Shown: piece by piece, positions 1 to 8,409 of the stretch
Layout: each line of letters begins with the position of its first letter
How positions within the stretch are numbered: position 1 is the first letter of the stretch
Assembly (NCBI GenBank): GCA_965243775.1
Contig: CBDEWF010000143.1
Span: 62,001 to 126,000 of the forward strand
DNA from: Sansalvadorimonas sp965243775
Lineage (GTDB): Bacteria; Pseudomonadota; Gammaproteobacteria; Pseudomonadales; Endozoicomonadaceae
Length of the DNA: 64,000 nt
Direction of reading: 5' to 3'
Position numbers and translations under genes: made by a program
Notes under the pieces: model-generated
The model's database searches: none
What the model was told of the DNA's origin: nothing
The model's input: the letters and a program-made list of their open reading frames with translations, nothing else

Positions 1-671
1 CAGCAGCAGCACTGGCTATGGAAAATGAGAATGACTCTCCCCATATGCTGCTGTTTCCGGAGGTCGATTTCTGCCGTGAAAGCTTCTTGGCCAAAGTTGA
101 ACGTATTGTTGAAGAACAGGGCTATTGCGTTATCGTAGCCTCTGAAGGTACTCACTATGCTGATGGCACCTTCCTGTCGGCTTCCCGCTCAACGGATGCT
201 TTCGGTCATGTCCAGCTGGGTGGTACCGCTCCCATCCTGGCCCGAATGGTTAAAGATGCCCTTGGCTACAAGTACCACTGGGCCGTTGTCGACTACCTTC
301 AGAGATCTGCCCGCCACCTTGCTTCCGCAGTGGATGTTGAGCAGGCTTACGCCGTTGGCCGGGCGGCCGTTGAATTCGCCCTGGAAGGGCGCAATGGCGT
401 CATGACATCTATCGTCCGCGAAGAGGCTGAAGGGGATGAATATGTCTGGAGTATTGGCGAGACTCCACTGGAGATGGTGGCCAATGTCGAGATGAAAATC
501 CCTGAGCATTTTATTGCCCCTGATGGCCTCCATATCACTGAAGAGTGCAGAAAGTATCTTAAGCCTCTCATCCAGGGAGAAGACTTCCCTCCCTTCAAGA
601 ATGGCGTTCCTGACTTTGCCAAACTGAAACGTGTCTTTGCGGAAAAGAAGCTCGAACCGTTTGATATCTGA
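1..671 (+). CDS. pfp: Pyrophosphate-type 6-phosphofructokinase, C-terminal part (5' end outside window)
   Basis: Phosphorylates fructose 6-phosphate, probably with pyrophosphate, in glycolysis or reversibly in gluconeogenesis (cytoplasm). The frame is open to the left edge (codons from position 3 read AAALAM), so the ATG at 18 is internal and only about 220 C-terminal residues of a roughly 400-residue enzyme are present. The segment DAFGHVQLGG followed by a Lys-rich stretch and HWAVVDYLQRSARHLAS is typical of the long, PPi-linked PFK group rather than E. coli PfkA. The gene ends just before a strong hairpin. The donor (PPi or ATP) cannot be decided because the N-terminal nucleotide-binding part is missing. 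Confidence 0.88.
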   Translation, partial: AAALAMENENDSPHMLLFPEVDFCRESFLAKVERIVEEQGYCVIVASEGTHYADGTFLSASRSTDAFGHVQLGGTAPILARMVKDALGYKYHWAVVDYLQRSARHLASAVDVEQAYAVGRAAVEFALEGRNGVMTSIVREEAEGDEYVWSIGETPLEMVANVEMKIPEHFIAPDGLHITEECRKYLKPLIQGEDFPPFKNGVPDFAKLKRVFAEKKLEPFDI

Positions 672-686
672 GTGGGTCATCCCCTG

Positions 687-723
687 ATACAGGAAAGCCG
701 GCTGAGTGCCGGCTTTCCTGTAT
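687..723. terminator. Bidirectional intrinsic terminator between pfp and the YHS gene
   Basis: A perfect 16-bp stem (687-702 with 708-723) around a 5-nt loop lies between two convergent genes. The outer A/T pairs give a short U-rich tail in both directions, so it can serve both transcripts. Confidence 0.8.
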
Positions 724-736
724 TGATTATGCTCAT

Positions 737-1189
737 TTATTTATTCAGCCCGGGCCAGTTTTTATCCGCTTTGGCAATAAATCCTGGTATATCTTTTACC
801 CACTTATCCTGAACAGACTGGTCATAGTTCAGGTAAAGTTTGTCATCTACAATTTTCCAGAACTGAGGGTCGCCTTTCACCAGATAGTTTTTTGCCCCAA
901 CAGCCCAAGAGCAATGACCACCATACTGGGGAGCATATTTTTTCGGCGCACTTTTAAATTTCTCCAGGTTGGCCTGGCTGGAGAACTGCCACTTGGCATC
1001 ACTCCACTCATAGGTGAACTCACTTTTACCTTTAACCGGCTTGCTTTCAGTAAAATAAGCAACAACATCGTAACCGCCAACAGCTTTATTCCCACCAAGC
1101 CAGCCACCTGTGTATATCACATCGGCCACTGAAGCCTGAGATACCCCCAGCCCGAAGGCAATAAACAACCCTAAAAAACGCTTCAACAT
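737..1189 (-). CDS. Secreted YHS-domain protein
   Basis: About 150 residues with an N-terminal signal peptide (MLKRFLGLFIAFGLGVSQAS) and a YHS domain, a small fold often linked to metal binding. Typical segments are VGGYDVVAYF, FTYEWSDAKWQFSSQAN and KYAPQYGGHCSWAV. The open frame extends upstream, but the ATG at 1189 is chosen because GGGAG lies a good distance before it and a signal peptide then begins the protein. Family members are usually periplasmic single-domain proteins of unproven function, sometimes near copper or iron genes; no such genes are adjacent here. The domain call is firm and the function is unknown. Confidence 0.8.
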   Translation of the reverse strand: MLKRFLGLFIAFGLGVSQASVADVIYTGGWLGGNKAVGGYDVVAYFTESKPVKGKSEFTYEWSDAKWQFSSQANLEKFKSAPKKYAPQYGGHCSWAVGAKNYLVKGDPQFWKIVDDKLYLNYDQSVQDKWVKDIPGFIAKADKNWPGLNK

Positions 1190-1299
1190 GATCACTCCCG
1201 TTTCCGCTGTTTCACTCATTATGGTCTTAATACGCGAGGGGGCAGGGAATGGATTCATAACACACCTTCAATATCAGGCTTGCTCCACCGGATAAATCA

Positions 1300-2097
1300 T
1301 CAAACTTCTATACAGGATTCTTCGACAGGTTCTTGAATTACACTTTCCAGCTTAAGCCAAGCCTCACACTGTGCTGCAATAATCTCCCAGCCTGGCTCTG
1401 AAGGCAGCCAGTGGCCATGGTTTTTCAGTACCTGAAACTGGGCCCCAATCTTCTGGGCAACTTTTTCACTGATAGAGAGAGGTACAACCCGATCATTTTC
1501 TCCAGCCAAAATGAATACAGGACAATCAGGACTCTGTTTCAGTTTAGTACTGCAACTGGGATCAAATGGCCAGAGGCCGATTTCAGCAACAGCCCTTCCC
1601 GATTCAAATACCATGTCCTGGTAGAGAGCTGCCCGGGCCTCATCCGGCTGCCTGTTAAACAGACCATAGTTCGCAGCCCTGGGAGATATTTTTACAGGTT
1701 TGCGCCAGAAGCCCCACTGTCCAAAGACTCCGGCAAAGGTTTTCAGCACACTGCCATTCAACATATACGCTCCCCTGGGAGCAGCAGGAGCCAGTAGAAC
1801 TGCTGCGGAAGCCAGCCCCCTTCCCGCCAGTAGCAGCGCCAGAAGCCCTCCCACGGAGTGGCCGATCAAAATCGGCTTTTCAGGCTGAGAGCTGATAAAC
1901 AGCTCCAGATCCTGAAGATAATCACGAATACTGGTTTGCCCAAGAGCCTTCAGGTCTTGCTCACAGTTGCCATGATGCCGCAGTGTCGGCAGATAAACCG
2001 TGTACCCCTGACTGGTAAAATAACGATAAAAAAGCTGCCAGACCGAAGGTGTACTCCACATACCGTGGATCAGTACCAGTGGTGGTCGTTTGCTCAT
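1300..2097 (-). CDS. Alpha/beta-hydrolase, probable esterase or lipase
   Basis: A 265-residue alpha/beta-hydrolase. The oxyanion region LVLIHGMW is near the N-terminus, the nucleophile elbow GHSVGG carries the catalytic Ser at about residue 80, the acid is in the AGENDRVVP segment and the His is in NHGHWLPSEPGW. No signal peptide is seen, so it is probably cytoplasmic. The ATG at 2097 has only a weak ribosome site but opens directly into the first beta strand. Family members cleave esters, lactones or thioesters; the substrate cannot be read from sequence. It is about 100 bp from the YHS gene on the same strand, perhaps co-transcribed. Confidence 0.82.
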   Translation of the reverse strand: MSKRPPLVLIHGMWSTPSVWQLFYRYFTSQGYTVYLPTLRHHGNCEQDLKALGQTSIRDYLQDLELFISSQPEKPILIGHSVGGLLALLLAGRGLASAAVLLAPAAPRGAYMLNGSVLKTFAGVFGQWGFWRKPVKISPRAANYGLFNRQPDEARAALYQDMVFESGRAVAEIGLWPFDPSCSTKLKQSPDCPVFILAGENDRVVPLSISEKVAQKIGAQFQVLKNHGHWLPSEPGWEIIAAQCEAWLKLESVIQEPVEESCIEV

Positions 2098-2165
2098 GGG
2101 CGTATATCTGTTATTAAAATTATTGCTTCATGGTATGGGATGATTGAGTTTGCGGCAAATCAAAC

Positions 2166-2453
2166 CTATTCGTTCAAGCCTTCCCAGAAAGCCTTGGTCT
2201 TTTCGCCCAGCTCCTTTGGCAAACCTGATGAGTTATTCCAGGCCTCTTTGACGGTAGAGGCTCCCTTTTCCAGAGAACAGGAAACCCTTTTTCCCAGACA
2301 CCTGGCCTTACAGGTTTCCAGTTTTTTCTCATCACCCAGACTGGTAAACCTGCACTGACTTTCACACAGGGTCTGCTGCTGTTCACAGGTGATAATTTCG
2401 GCATTGGCCCAGAAGGGTAACAGGCAAAAAATCAGTAAAGCAGTTCTCAACAT
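2166..2453 (-). CDS. Small Cys-rich periplasmic protein of unknown function
   Basis: About 95 residues with a signal peptide (MLRTALLIFCLLPFWANA). The mature part has six Cys in a short stretch (CEQQQTLCESQC, then CKARC and VSC), suggesting disulfides after export, and a charged C-terminal helix. The start is set at 2453 because GGGAGG lies 5-6 nt upstream of that ATG; an in-frame TTG four codons earlier would consume the ribosome site. I do not recognise the family. It lies about 70 bp upstream of the hydrolase gene on the same strand and may share its transcript. Confidence 0.6.
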   Translation of the reverse strand: MLRTALLIFCLLPFWANAEIITCEQQQTLCESQCRFTSLGDEKKLETCKARCLGKRVSCSLEKGASTVKEAWNNSSGLPKELGEKTKAFWEGLNE

Positions 2454-2543
2454 AGATCCTCCCAAGGATCAGGCTATATCTGGTCAGGTTGATAAATAAC
2501 CGCGCAGCCTAAACCCTGAAACCTTGCAGGTCTACCTGACAAA

Positions 2544-2605
2544 CAGCCATGAACGGGAAATGCCCACCCCGAAAAATGAAAATGCGGAGGGCATTTCCAT
2601 GATAA
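2544..2605. repeat. Dispersed palindromic repeat, copy A
   Basis: An intergenic element beginning CAGCCATGAACGGGAAATG. Its arms GGAAATGCCC (2556-2565) and GGGCATTTCC (2589-2598) are perfect inverse complements around an A-rich spacer. Related copies lie at 32101 and 51194, each starting with the same CAGCYATGARCGGG block. It resembles REP or BIME-type extragenic palindromes. Confidence 0.65.
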
Positions 2606-2663
2606 ATATATGACTGGTAAAAATTACAGTTACCGGACTTTATCTGATAACCTGCGGCAACTC

Positions 2664-2686
2664 AGCTGGATAGCTCCAGCTTTTTT
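2664..2686 (+). terminator. Orphan intrinsic terminator upstream of mgsA
   Basis: Stem AGCTGGA (2664-2670) pairs with TCCAGCT (2675-2681) and is followed by six T. It has a classic plus-strand terminator shape, yet no plus-strand coding gene precedes it. It may end a small RNA or attenuate a leader transcript into mgsA. Confidence 0.55.
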
Positions 2687-2758
2687 ATCGTCCGGAGCCG
2701 GAAACGGGAGTTCGAATGCCCGTGACATGCTGGCTTGTGAAAGAATCAGGATTCAGGC

Positions 2759-3217
2759 ATGGAATATAAGACTGTCACTATGCCCGCTACCCGCAAGATT
2801 GCCCTGGTAGCTCATGACAACATGAAGCAGGCTCTGCTGAAATGGGTGGAAACCCATCGTAACCGGATAGAACAGCACACCCTGTTCGGAACAGGAACAA
2901 CCGGGGGAATGATATCTTCCCGCCTGGGCCTAGAGGTTAACAGCCTGATCAGCGGTCCTCTGGGAGGTGACCAACAGATTGGCGCCATGATCGCTTCCGG
3001 GGAAATTGATACTCTGATCTTCTTCTGGGATCCACTGGAAGCTCAACCCCACGACCCTGATGTCAAAGCCCTTCTACGTCTGGCGGCGGTCTGGAATATT
3101 CCAGTAGCCTGTAACCCTGCCTCTGCTGACCTTCTAGTAACTTCCGGCCTTTTTAATACGCCTTTTGAGCGCCAGGCTCCGGATTATGATGCCTACACTT
3201 CCAGTCGGCCTTCCTGA
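2759..3217 (+). CDS. mgsA: Methylglyoxal synthase
   Basis: Converts dihydroxyacetone phosphate to methylglyoxal and phosphate, a bypass of lower glycolysis that relieves sugar-phosphate stress (cytoplasm). The 152-residue length matches the family. Catalytic Asp71, His98 and Asp101 fall at the same numbers as in E. coli MgsA, within ISGPLGGDQQIGAMIA and FFWDPLEAQPHDPDVKALLR. The phosphate-binding GTGTTGG segment is also present. The numbering match supports the ATG at 2759, with AGGA about 9 nt upstream. It is a single gene between an orphan terminator and a bidirectional one, so it is probably monocistronic. Confidence 0.95.
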   Translation: MEYKTVTMPATRKIALVAHDNMKQALLKWVETHRNRIEQHTLFGTGTTGGMISSRLGLEVNSLISGPLGGDQQIGAMIASGEIDTLIFFWDPLEAQPHDPDVKALLRLAAVWNIPVACNPASADLLVTSGLFNTPFERQAPDYDAYTSSRPS

Positions 3218-3246
3218 TTTAAAGATCCTGTACTGACTGAATAAAC

Positions 3247-3275
3247 CCTGTGTTGTATAACGATGACAACACAGG
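3247..3275. terminator. Bidirectional terminator between mgsA and the ThrE-type genes
   Basis: A 10-bp perfect stem CCTGTGTTGT (3247-3256) with ACAACACAGG (3266-3275) and a 9-nt loop lies between convergent genes. The flanking T-richness is only modest. Confidence 0.55.
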
Positions 3276-3282
3276 ATTTCAT

Positions 3283-3801
3283 CTACTTCTCAATTACGGA
3301 TTCCCCCTGCACATTCGCTGTTTCAGGCTTCACGATATCCCGAATACTGAGGCCCCTCAGCAAAAGATTGGGAATAGAAACTCCTATCGCCAGGCAGAGA
3401 AACAGAAAGGCTGTCATCAGCCCGTTACTGATAATATCCAGCAGAATTTCTTGATTAATCCCCCCCTCATGGGTAAACGCCAGCAGCCCCATCATGGTGC
3501 GATAAGCATAGACACCAGGCACCATGGGTATGACAGACGGGATAGAAAAGACTATGGCGGCAGCATGGTATTTCCACGACAGCCAGATACTGATAATTCC
3601 AATTATTGCTGCTGAAACAAACGTTCCTTCAATCGTGCTCAGCCCAAAATCAAAGAAAAACAGTCTCTGTGCAATACCGAGCGCCCCCAACCCGGCAATT
3701 ACATGCAGAGTTCTGGTAGGGACAGAAAACAGAACAGCAAAAGCGACGGCTGTCACTGCCGCCATAATGGCCGGCTCAATGACATTCAGTACAGAAGTCA
3801 T
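3283..3801 (-). CDS. yjjB: ThrE-type threonine/serine exporter, small subunit (YjjB-like)
   Basis: A 172-residue integral membrane protein with about four to five hydrophobic segments (for example AAVTAVAFAVLFSVPTRTLH and AAIIGIISIWLSW) and the conserved SVIPMVPGVYAYRTM motif of the ThrE_2 domain. In Corynebacterium ThrE is a single chain; in E. coli and here it is split into a YjjP-like and a YjjB-like part. YjjPB is reported to act in succinate export, so the substrate may be an amino acid or a dicarboxylate. Its ATG overlaps the stop of the upstream partner by 4 bp, indicating translational coupling and a two-subunit complex. Confidence 0.85.
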   Translation of the reverse strand: MTSVLNVIEPAIMAAVTAVAFAVLFSVPTRTLHVIAGLGALGIAQRLFFFDFGLSTIEGTFVSAAIIGIISIWLSWKYHAAAIVFSIPSVIPMVPGVYAYRTMMGLLAFTHEGGINQEILLDIISNGLMTAFLFLCLAIGVSIPNLLLRGLSIRDIVKPETANVQGESVIEK

Positions 3802-4577
3802 AGTGAACTCCCCAGAATCTGCAGCCCCAGCAACATTCCTCCACTCAAGGCAAAAGAGATGGCCGAGCCCATGGCAGTTCGCCCGATTCCCACGCTCATA
3901 TGGCCATTGATCATATCAATAACACCATTAATCAGGGGGACACCGGGAATCAGAAACAGTACTGAAGCCGCAATAGCTATTCCACTTGTAGGTCCTAGCT
4001 GGAGTGCTCCGGCCAGACCACCAATCAGCGTAGCTATCATGGCTGAACCCAGCACAACCAGAAATGGATTCAACCGCCACTGAGCCAGCTGCATACGGAC
4101 TCTCAGGGCAATACAGGAAGCAAGCGCAGTAACAGCAACCACTGGAATATCTGCACCAGCATTACGGGCCAGTGCACCACAGCCAAGTCCGATCATCAGC
4201 AGGATGAACCAGCGTGGGTAGTGGGGCATGGTTTTAATAGCGGAAAAGGCTTCTCTCACTTCCTGCAGGCTCAAATTCTCCCGCCTGGTACGCCAGCTCA
4301 ACCGGCTGACAGCTGAAGCCATGGCCAGATGCACACCATGATTCTTGACCCGGCCAAACAAGGTAATGGAGCTGTCACTGTTATGAAGGGTCAGGGTTAC
4401 ACCCGAAAAAGAGATAAAAATATCCGGTGTATACCCAAAGCTCTCTGCAAAACGCTTCAGATTGCGGACAGTTCGCTCCGTATGGGCTCCGGCACTGAGC
4501 AACAATACGCCAATATCAACTAACAGGCGCGCTGTTTCTCGGGAATGCGCCGAAGCATTGGCTTGTAAATCAGTCAT
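3798..4577 (-). CDS. yjjP: ThrE-type threonine/serine exporter, large subunit (YjjP-like)
   Basis: A 259-residue protein (E. coli YjjP has a similar length). An N-terminal cytoplasmic part carries LLLSAGAHTERTVRNLKRFA, typical of DUF1212 proteins. It is followed by about five membrane segments including the polar LFLIPGVPLINGVIDMINGH motif thought to line the transport path. The 4-bp overlap with the small-subunit gene implies one transcript and one complex in the inner membrane. Substrate assignment is by family only. A structured spacer separates it from the next gene upstream. Confidence 0.85.
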   Translation of the reverse strand: MTDLQANASAHSRETARLLVDIGVLLLSAGAHTERTVRNLKRFAESFGYTPDIFISFSGVTLTLHNSDSSITLFGRVKNHGVHLAMASAVSRLSWRTRRENLSLQEVREAFSAIKTMPHYPRWFILLMIGLGCGALARNAGADIPVVAVTALASCIALRVRMQLAQWRLNPFLVVLGSAMIATLIGGLAGALQLGPTSGIAIAASVLFLIPGVPLINGVIDMINGHMSVGIGRTAMGSAISFALSGGMLLGLQILGSSL

Positions 4578-4701
4578 GAAAAGTACAGATAAATTATTGT
4601 CATGAAAATACCGTGTCCTCCCAATGGGAAGCAGTCATGGTATATGTTCTAGCTGTTTTATGAATGGAATCAGGCGCAGTTGTCGTGTACTAACTCCGGA
4701 A

Positions 4702-4728
4702 GCGCACAGGCCGTTAAGGCCTGTGCGC
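4702..4728. terminator. Hairpin, likely terminator of the beta-CASP gene
   Basis: Perfect 11-bp stem GCGCACAGGCC with its complement around GTTAA. There is no U-tract on either side, so it may instead stabilise a 3' end. Confidence 0.4.
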
Positions 4729-4756
4729 CATTTAACCATATAGTGATTTGCAGCTG

Positions 4757-4782
4757 ACACCTTTGACTGAAGTCAAAGGTGT
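4757..4782. terminator. Hairpin at the 3' end of the beta-CASP gene
   Basis: A 12-bp perfect stem (4757-4768 with 4771-4782), directly beyond the TAA stop at 4785-4787 of the minus-strand gene. The T-tract lies on the plus-strand side, so the orientation is opposite to what the gene needs. Together with the hairpin at 4702-4728 it probably ends this transcript. Confidence 0.45.
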
Positions 4783-4784
4783 TT

Positions 4785-6155
4785 TTAAGGGATATCAGGG
4801 ATTGTCACAACTTCATCCTGGGTGAGCACACGTACCTCCCAGCCAAAATTTTCCCTTATATGCTCCGCCAGCCCTTGGGAAGAGTCCGGAGTTCCATGGT
4901 TGATAAGAATCTCTTTGGGTGGCTGCCTGATCTTGCCCAGCCAGCTCAGAATATCCTGGTAATCACCATGGGCAGACAGATTTTCCAGGCGGAAGATTTT
5001 GGCCTTGACCGGTATATCCTGACCAAAAATTCGTACACTCCCGGTACCATTAACCAGCTTTTCACCTCGGGTTCCGGGTGCCTGAAAGCCCATAAAGACG
5101 ATACTGTTGCGATAGTTTGGAGCCAGTGTGTTCAAGTGATGAACTACCCGCCCACCGCTGGCCATACCACTGGCGGAGATAATAATGGCTGGATATTTGC
5201 TGCAGTTCAGAGCCATGGAGTCTTCTACTGTGCGGATATAGTGTGTTCCAGCATCTATCCGTTCACAGTCTTCCTTGGTCAGCTTGTGTTTTTCCGGATG
5301 TTTGAAGAACAGTTCCGTAGCACTGACTGCCATAGGACTGTTCAGGTAGACAGGTATATCTCTGGCTATACGCCCGCTGTCTTTCAACTGCTGAATAAGG
5401 TGCAGAGCCAACTGAACACGCCCGACAGCAAAGGCTGGCATCAGGACAATGCCACCACGAGCCGTGGTCTGGTTAATGATCTTCTCCAGCTGTGGCAGGG
5501 GGTCTTCCCTGCTATGTAGCCGATCACCATAAGTAGACTCCAGTACCAGCCAGTCAGCCCTAGGCATGGGCTCTGGCTCATACATGATTGGATCATCACT
5601 TCTGCCAAGATCACCACTGAAGCTGAGAATATGTTTACCATTAAACAGTTCCAGAGAACTCGCTCCGATAATATGTCCAGCCCGCCGTAGTCTTAAGGTC
5701 AGATCTCCAGGCAGTTTGTGCTGCTTATTGAATTCCAGTGGCTGAAACAATTTTAGAGAGCGGCGCGCATCTTCTTCGGTGAAAAGGGGTCTGGCCGGTT
5801 TATGCTTGGAGAACCCTTTTTTATTGGCATACCGGGCATCTTCTTCCTGCAGAAAACCGGCATCCGGAAGTAACACCTGACACAGATCCCGGGTACCTTC
5901 ACTGCAGTAAACAGGCCCATCAAATCCCTGCCTGACCAAGGCTGGAAGATAACCACTGTGATCAATATGGGCATGGGTCAGGATAACAGCATCAAGACTC
6001 TCTGCAGGAACGGGCAAAGGAGCCCAGTTTCGTTCCCGCTCATCCTTCACCCCCTGGTAAAGTCCACAATCAACCAGAATGCGACGACCACGGGAAATAA
6101 CCAGAGATTTGGAACCTGTTACTGTTCCTGCTGCGCCAAGAAACTTCAGTTGCAT
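4785..6155 (-). CDS. Beta-CASP metallo-beta-lactamase-fold hydrolase, likely RNase
   Basis: 456 residues. The metallo-beta-lactamase domain begins MQLKFLGAAGTVTGS, and the metal motif HAHIDHSGYLP is intact, as are DCGLYQG and FSGDLGR. A beta-CASP insertion follows (YLNSPMAV, SASGMASGGRVVHHL), then the RMMBL-type end (SAHGDYQDILSW, ILINHGTPDSSQGLAEHI). Such proteins are zinc-dependent endo- or exoribonucleases related to CPSF73; bacterial single-copy forms often lack defined substrates. The start at 6155 is chosen over an upstream frame extension because GGAGAG precedes it and the domain starts there. It lies 121 bp downstream of the GGDEF-EAL gene on the same strand and may be transcribed separately. 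Confidence 0.85.
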   Translation of the reverse strand: MQLKFLGAAGTVTGSKSLVISRGRRILVDCGLYQGVKDERERNWAPLPVPAESLDAVILTHAHIDHSGYLPALVRQGFDGPVYCSEGTRDLCQVLLPDAGFLQEEDARYANKKGFSKHKPARPLFTEEDARRSLKLFQPLEFNKQHKLPGDLTLRLRRAGHIIGASSLELFNGKHILSFSGDLGRSDDPIMYEPEPMPRADWLVLESTYGDRLHSREDPLPQLEKIINQTTARGGIVLMPAFAVGRVQLALHLIQQLKDSGRIARDIPVYLNSPMAVSATELFFKHPEKHKLTKEDCERIDAGTHYIRTVEDSMALNCSKYPAIIISASGMASGGRVVHHLNTLAPNYRNSIVFMGFQAPGTRGEKLVNGTGSVRIFGQDIPVKAKIFRLENLSAHGDYQDILSWLGKIRQPPKEILINHGTPDSSQGLAEHIRENFGWEVRVLTQDEVVTIPDIP

Positions 6156-6276
6156 AGAAAACTCTCCAGCCAGCCTTGCAAATGTGGGTTCAGCATAACG
6201 CCTTTGGAGAGCGTAAGTATTGACAGAAACAAATAAGTATGATCGGTTCCCAAACTCAACAGATAATACTTGCTGA

Positions 6277-8409
6277 CTATTTCGGAGCTGGCTTTGCAGC
6301 AACCTTCACATCAGGCATAACAAAAACATCGTTATTAATCTGGGTTACAGGTACTGGCCTCCCCAGCAAATGTCCCTGGGCACGGTCATATTCCAGATCC
6401 TTCAGAAATGCCAGCTGTTCGGAAGACTCAACCCCTTCGGCTGCAGCCCGGATCCCCATATCATGAGCCAGGTTGGTCATGGCCTTGAGAATACCTTCGA
6501 CACGCTTATCCTGTCCTATCTCCCGAATATAGAGCTGATCAACCTTAACAATGTCAACGGGAAGTTTACGCATATAATGAAGAGCCGAAACACCGCTGCC
6601 AAAGTTGTCCAGAGCCAGATGAACACCCTGTTCTCTCAGTGAGTTTAACGCCTTGATCAGTTTGCCTGGCATATTGCTGACGATACGCTCCGACACCTCC
6701 AGTTCAATCTGACTAGGCTCAAAGCCATACTTCTCAATATCCTTTTCCACTACCCGCTGAATATCTTCATCCTGACACTGGCTCAGGGAGAGGTTGACGG
6801 CAAAAGTGATATCTTTGCACTGATTGTCTATCCCCTGCCAGCTTTGCATTTCACGGCAGACATTTTCCAAAACCCAGCAGCCCAGAGGCTCCATCAGGCG
6901 CAGGGATTCAACAATGGGCAGAAACTCATCGGGCAGCAGCACCTGGTTGTCATACTGCCAGCGCAGCTGGGCTTCATGACCAGCTACAGTGCCCGAGTTC
7001 AGAGCAACCATGGGTTCATAGACCAGTTCAAAATCCCCATTACGAACCGCATCCCGCAGAGCCTGTTCCTGCTTGGCACGTCGGTGTCCTTCTGCCTGCA
7101 TGTCCCTGGAAAACAGGCGATAACCATTCCTCCCGCCTTTCTTGGCAATATACATGGCGGTATCTGCGGCTTTGATCAGTTCAGTGGCATCGGACCCACA
7201 TTCAGGCCAGGTGGCAATACCCACACTGGTACTCACATGCAGATCACGCCCGGCAAGATTATGGGGCTTACTGATAGAAGCTACGATTTTCTCTGCAATC
7301 AATTTGGCATCATCCGGGCGGGCTACATCATCCAGAACTATGGCAAACTCATCTCCCCCCAAGCGAGCGATCAAATCCCCCTCCCGCACACACTTGTGCA
7401 GGCGCTCAGCAACACTGATCAGCAGATCATCTCCTACATCATGTCCCAGCGTGTCGTTGATCTGTTTAAAGTGGTCAAGGTCAAGGAACAGGGTAGCCGT
7501 AATACGGCTGCGCCTTTCACTTCGTGCCAGGGAAGCATCCAGAAACTCCATAAACAGGCTGCGGTTAGCAAGTCCAGTCAGACCGTCGTATTTAGCCATT
7601 TTGGTCAACTGCTCTTCCAGCTGTACCCGCTCGGTGATATCCCAGAACACCAGAACCCCTCCGGTGATTTTTCCGTACCGGTTATGCATGGGGGACAGGT
7701 TAAACTCCACGGGAATACTTTCCCCCGACTGACGCTTCATCTGGCATATTTTGCGATAAACCGGTTCTGACTCGTCATCGTTTGCCCATAACTCAATAAA
7801 GCTTTTAACTCCCGGACTGAAGAACCAGGGAAAAACAGAGTTTCCTTTTAGCTCATTATCATCTGCATCAAGCAGATCCTTGGCTGCCGGATTGGCAAAC
7901 TCGATATCTCCGGAAAGATTTACCCCAATGATGCCCTCTCCGGCACTGTCCAGCAGCAACTGGTTTTTTTCACTCATCTCCCGAAGGTTATCAGTGAGAG
8001 TTTCCATTTCGATACGCTTCTGCTCCAGATCCAGAAATACCTTGACCTTGCCAAGCAGAATATCCGGATTCACTGGCTTATAAAGGTAATCAACAGCGCC
8101 AGACTCATATCCCATGGCAACATGTCGGTCTTCCTTACTGATTGCCGTCACAAAAATAATGGGAATAGAGGCCGTCGCTTTATTGGCACGCATCAACTGT
8201 GCTGTCTCAAAGCCATCCATGCCCGGCATCTGTACATCGAGAAGAATGACCGCAAACTTGTGGCGCAGCACCTGCGCCAATGCCTCCTCACCGGAGTTTG
8301 CCTTGATAACCTCTATATCCAGCGGTTTCAACAGTTTACCCATCGCCAGCAGGTTTTCCGGCTTATCATCCACGACCAGCACTTTTGGTAACATATCCTT
8401 GTCACTCAT
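6277..8409 (-). CDS. REC-PAS-GGDEF-EAL response regulator for cyclic-di-GMP turnover
   Basis: 710 residues. Receiver domain 8-125 has phospho-acceptor Asp58 and KP at 111-112; a coiled linker and a PAS domain follow at about 150-262. GGDEF domain 270-435 has intact GGDEF at 351-355 and an inhibitory RxxD site (REGD, 342-345), so it can probably make c-di-GMP. EAL domain 445-690 is altered: the EAL triplet reads EAQ (479-481) and the metal-binding DD pair is DN (601-602), while other motifs (NLS, ELEVSE, AEGVES, QGHLLGRP) remain. The phosphodiesterase is probably weak or dead. The gene overlaps the cheB-like gene by 8 bp and is the last gene of the signalling block, so it is likely the output of the hybrid kinase. 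Confidence 0.9.
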   Translation of the reverse strand: MSDKDMLPKVLVVDDKPENLLAMGKLLKPLDIEVIKANSGEEALAQVLRHKFAVILLDVQMPGMDGFETAQLMRANKATASIPIIFVTAISKEDRHVAMGYESGAVDYLYKPVNPDILLGKVKVFLDLEQKRIEMETLTDNLREMSEKNQLLLDSAGEGIIGVNLSGDIEFANPAAKDLLDADDNELKGNSVFPWFFSPGVKSFIELWANDDESEPVYRKICQMKRQSGESIPVEFNLSPMHNRYGKITGGVLVFWDITERVQLEEQLTKMAKYDGLTGLANRSLFMEFLDASLARSERRSRITATLFLDLDHFKQINDTLGHDVGDDLLISVAERLHKCVREGDLIARLGGDEFAIVLDDVARPDDAKLIAEKIVASISKPHNLAGRDLHVSTSVGIATWPECGSDATELIKAADTAMYIAKKGGRNGYRLFSRDMQAEGHRRAKQEQALRDAVRNGDFELVYEPMVALNSGTVAGHEAQLRWQYDNQVLLPDEFLPIVESLRLMEPLGCWVLENVCREMQSWQGIDNQCKDITFAVNLSLSQCQDEDIQRVVEKDIEKYGFEPSQIELEVSERIVSNMPGKLIKALNSLREQGVHLALDNFGSGVSALHYMRKLPVDIVKVDQLYIREIGQDKRVEGILKAMTNLAHDMGIRAAAEGVESSEQLAFLKDLEYDRAQGHLLGRPVPVTQINNDVFVMPDVKVAAKPAPK

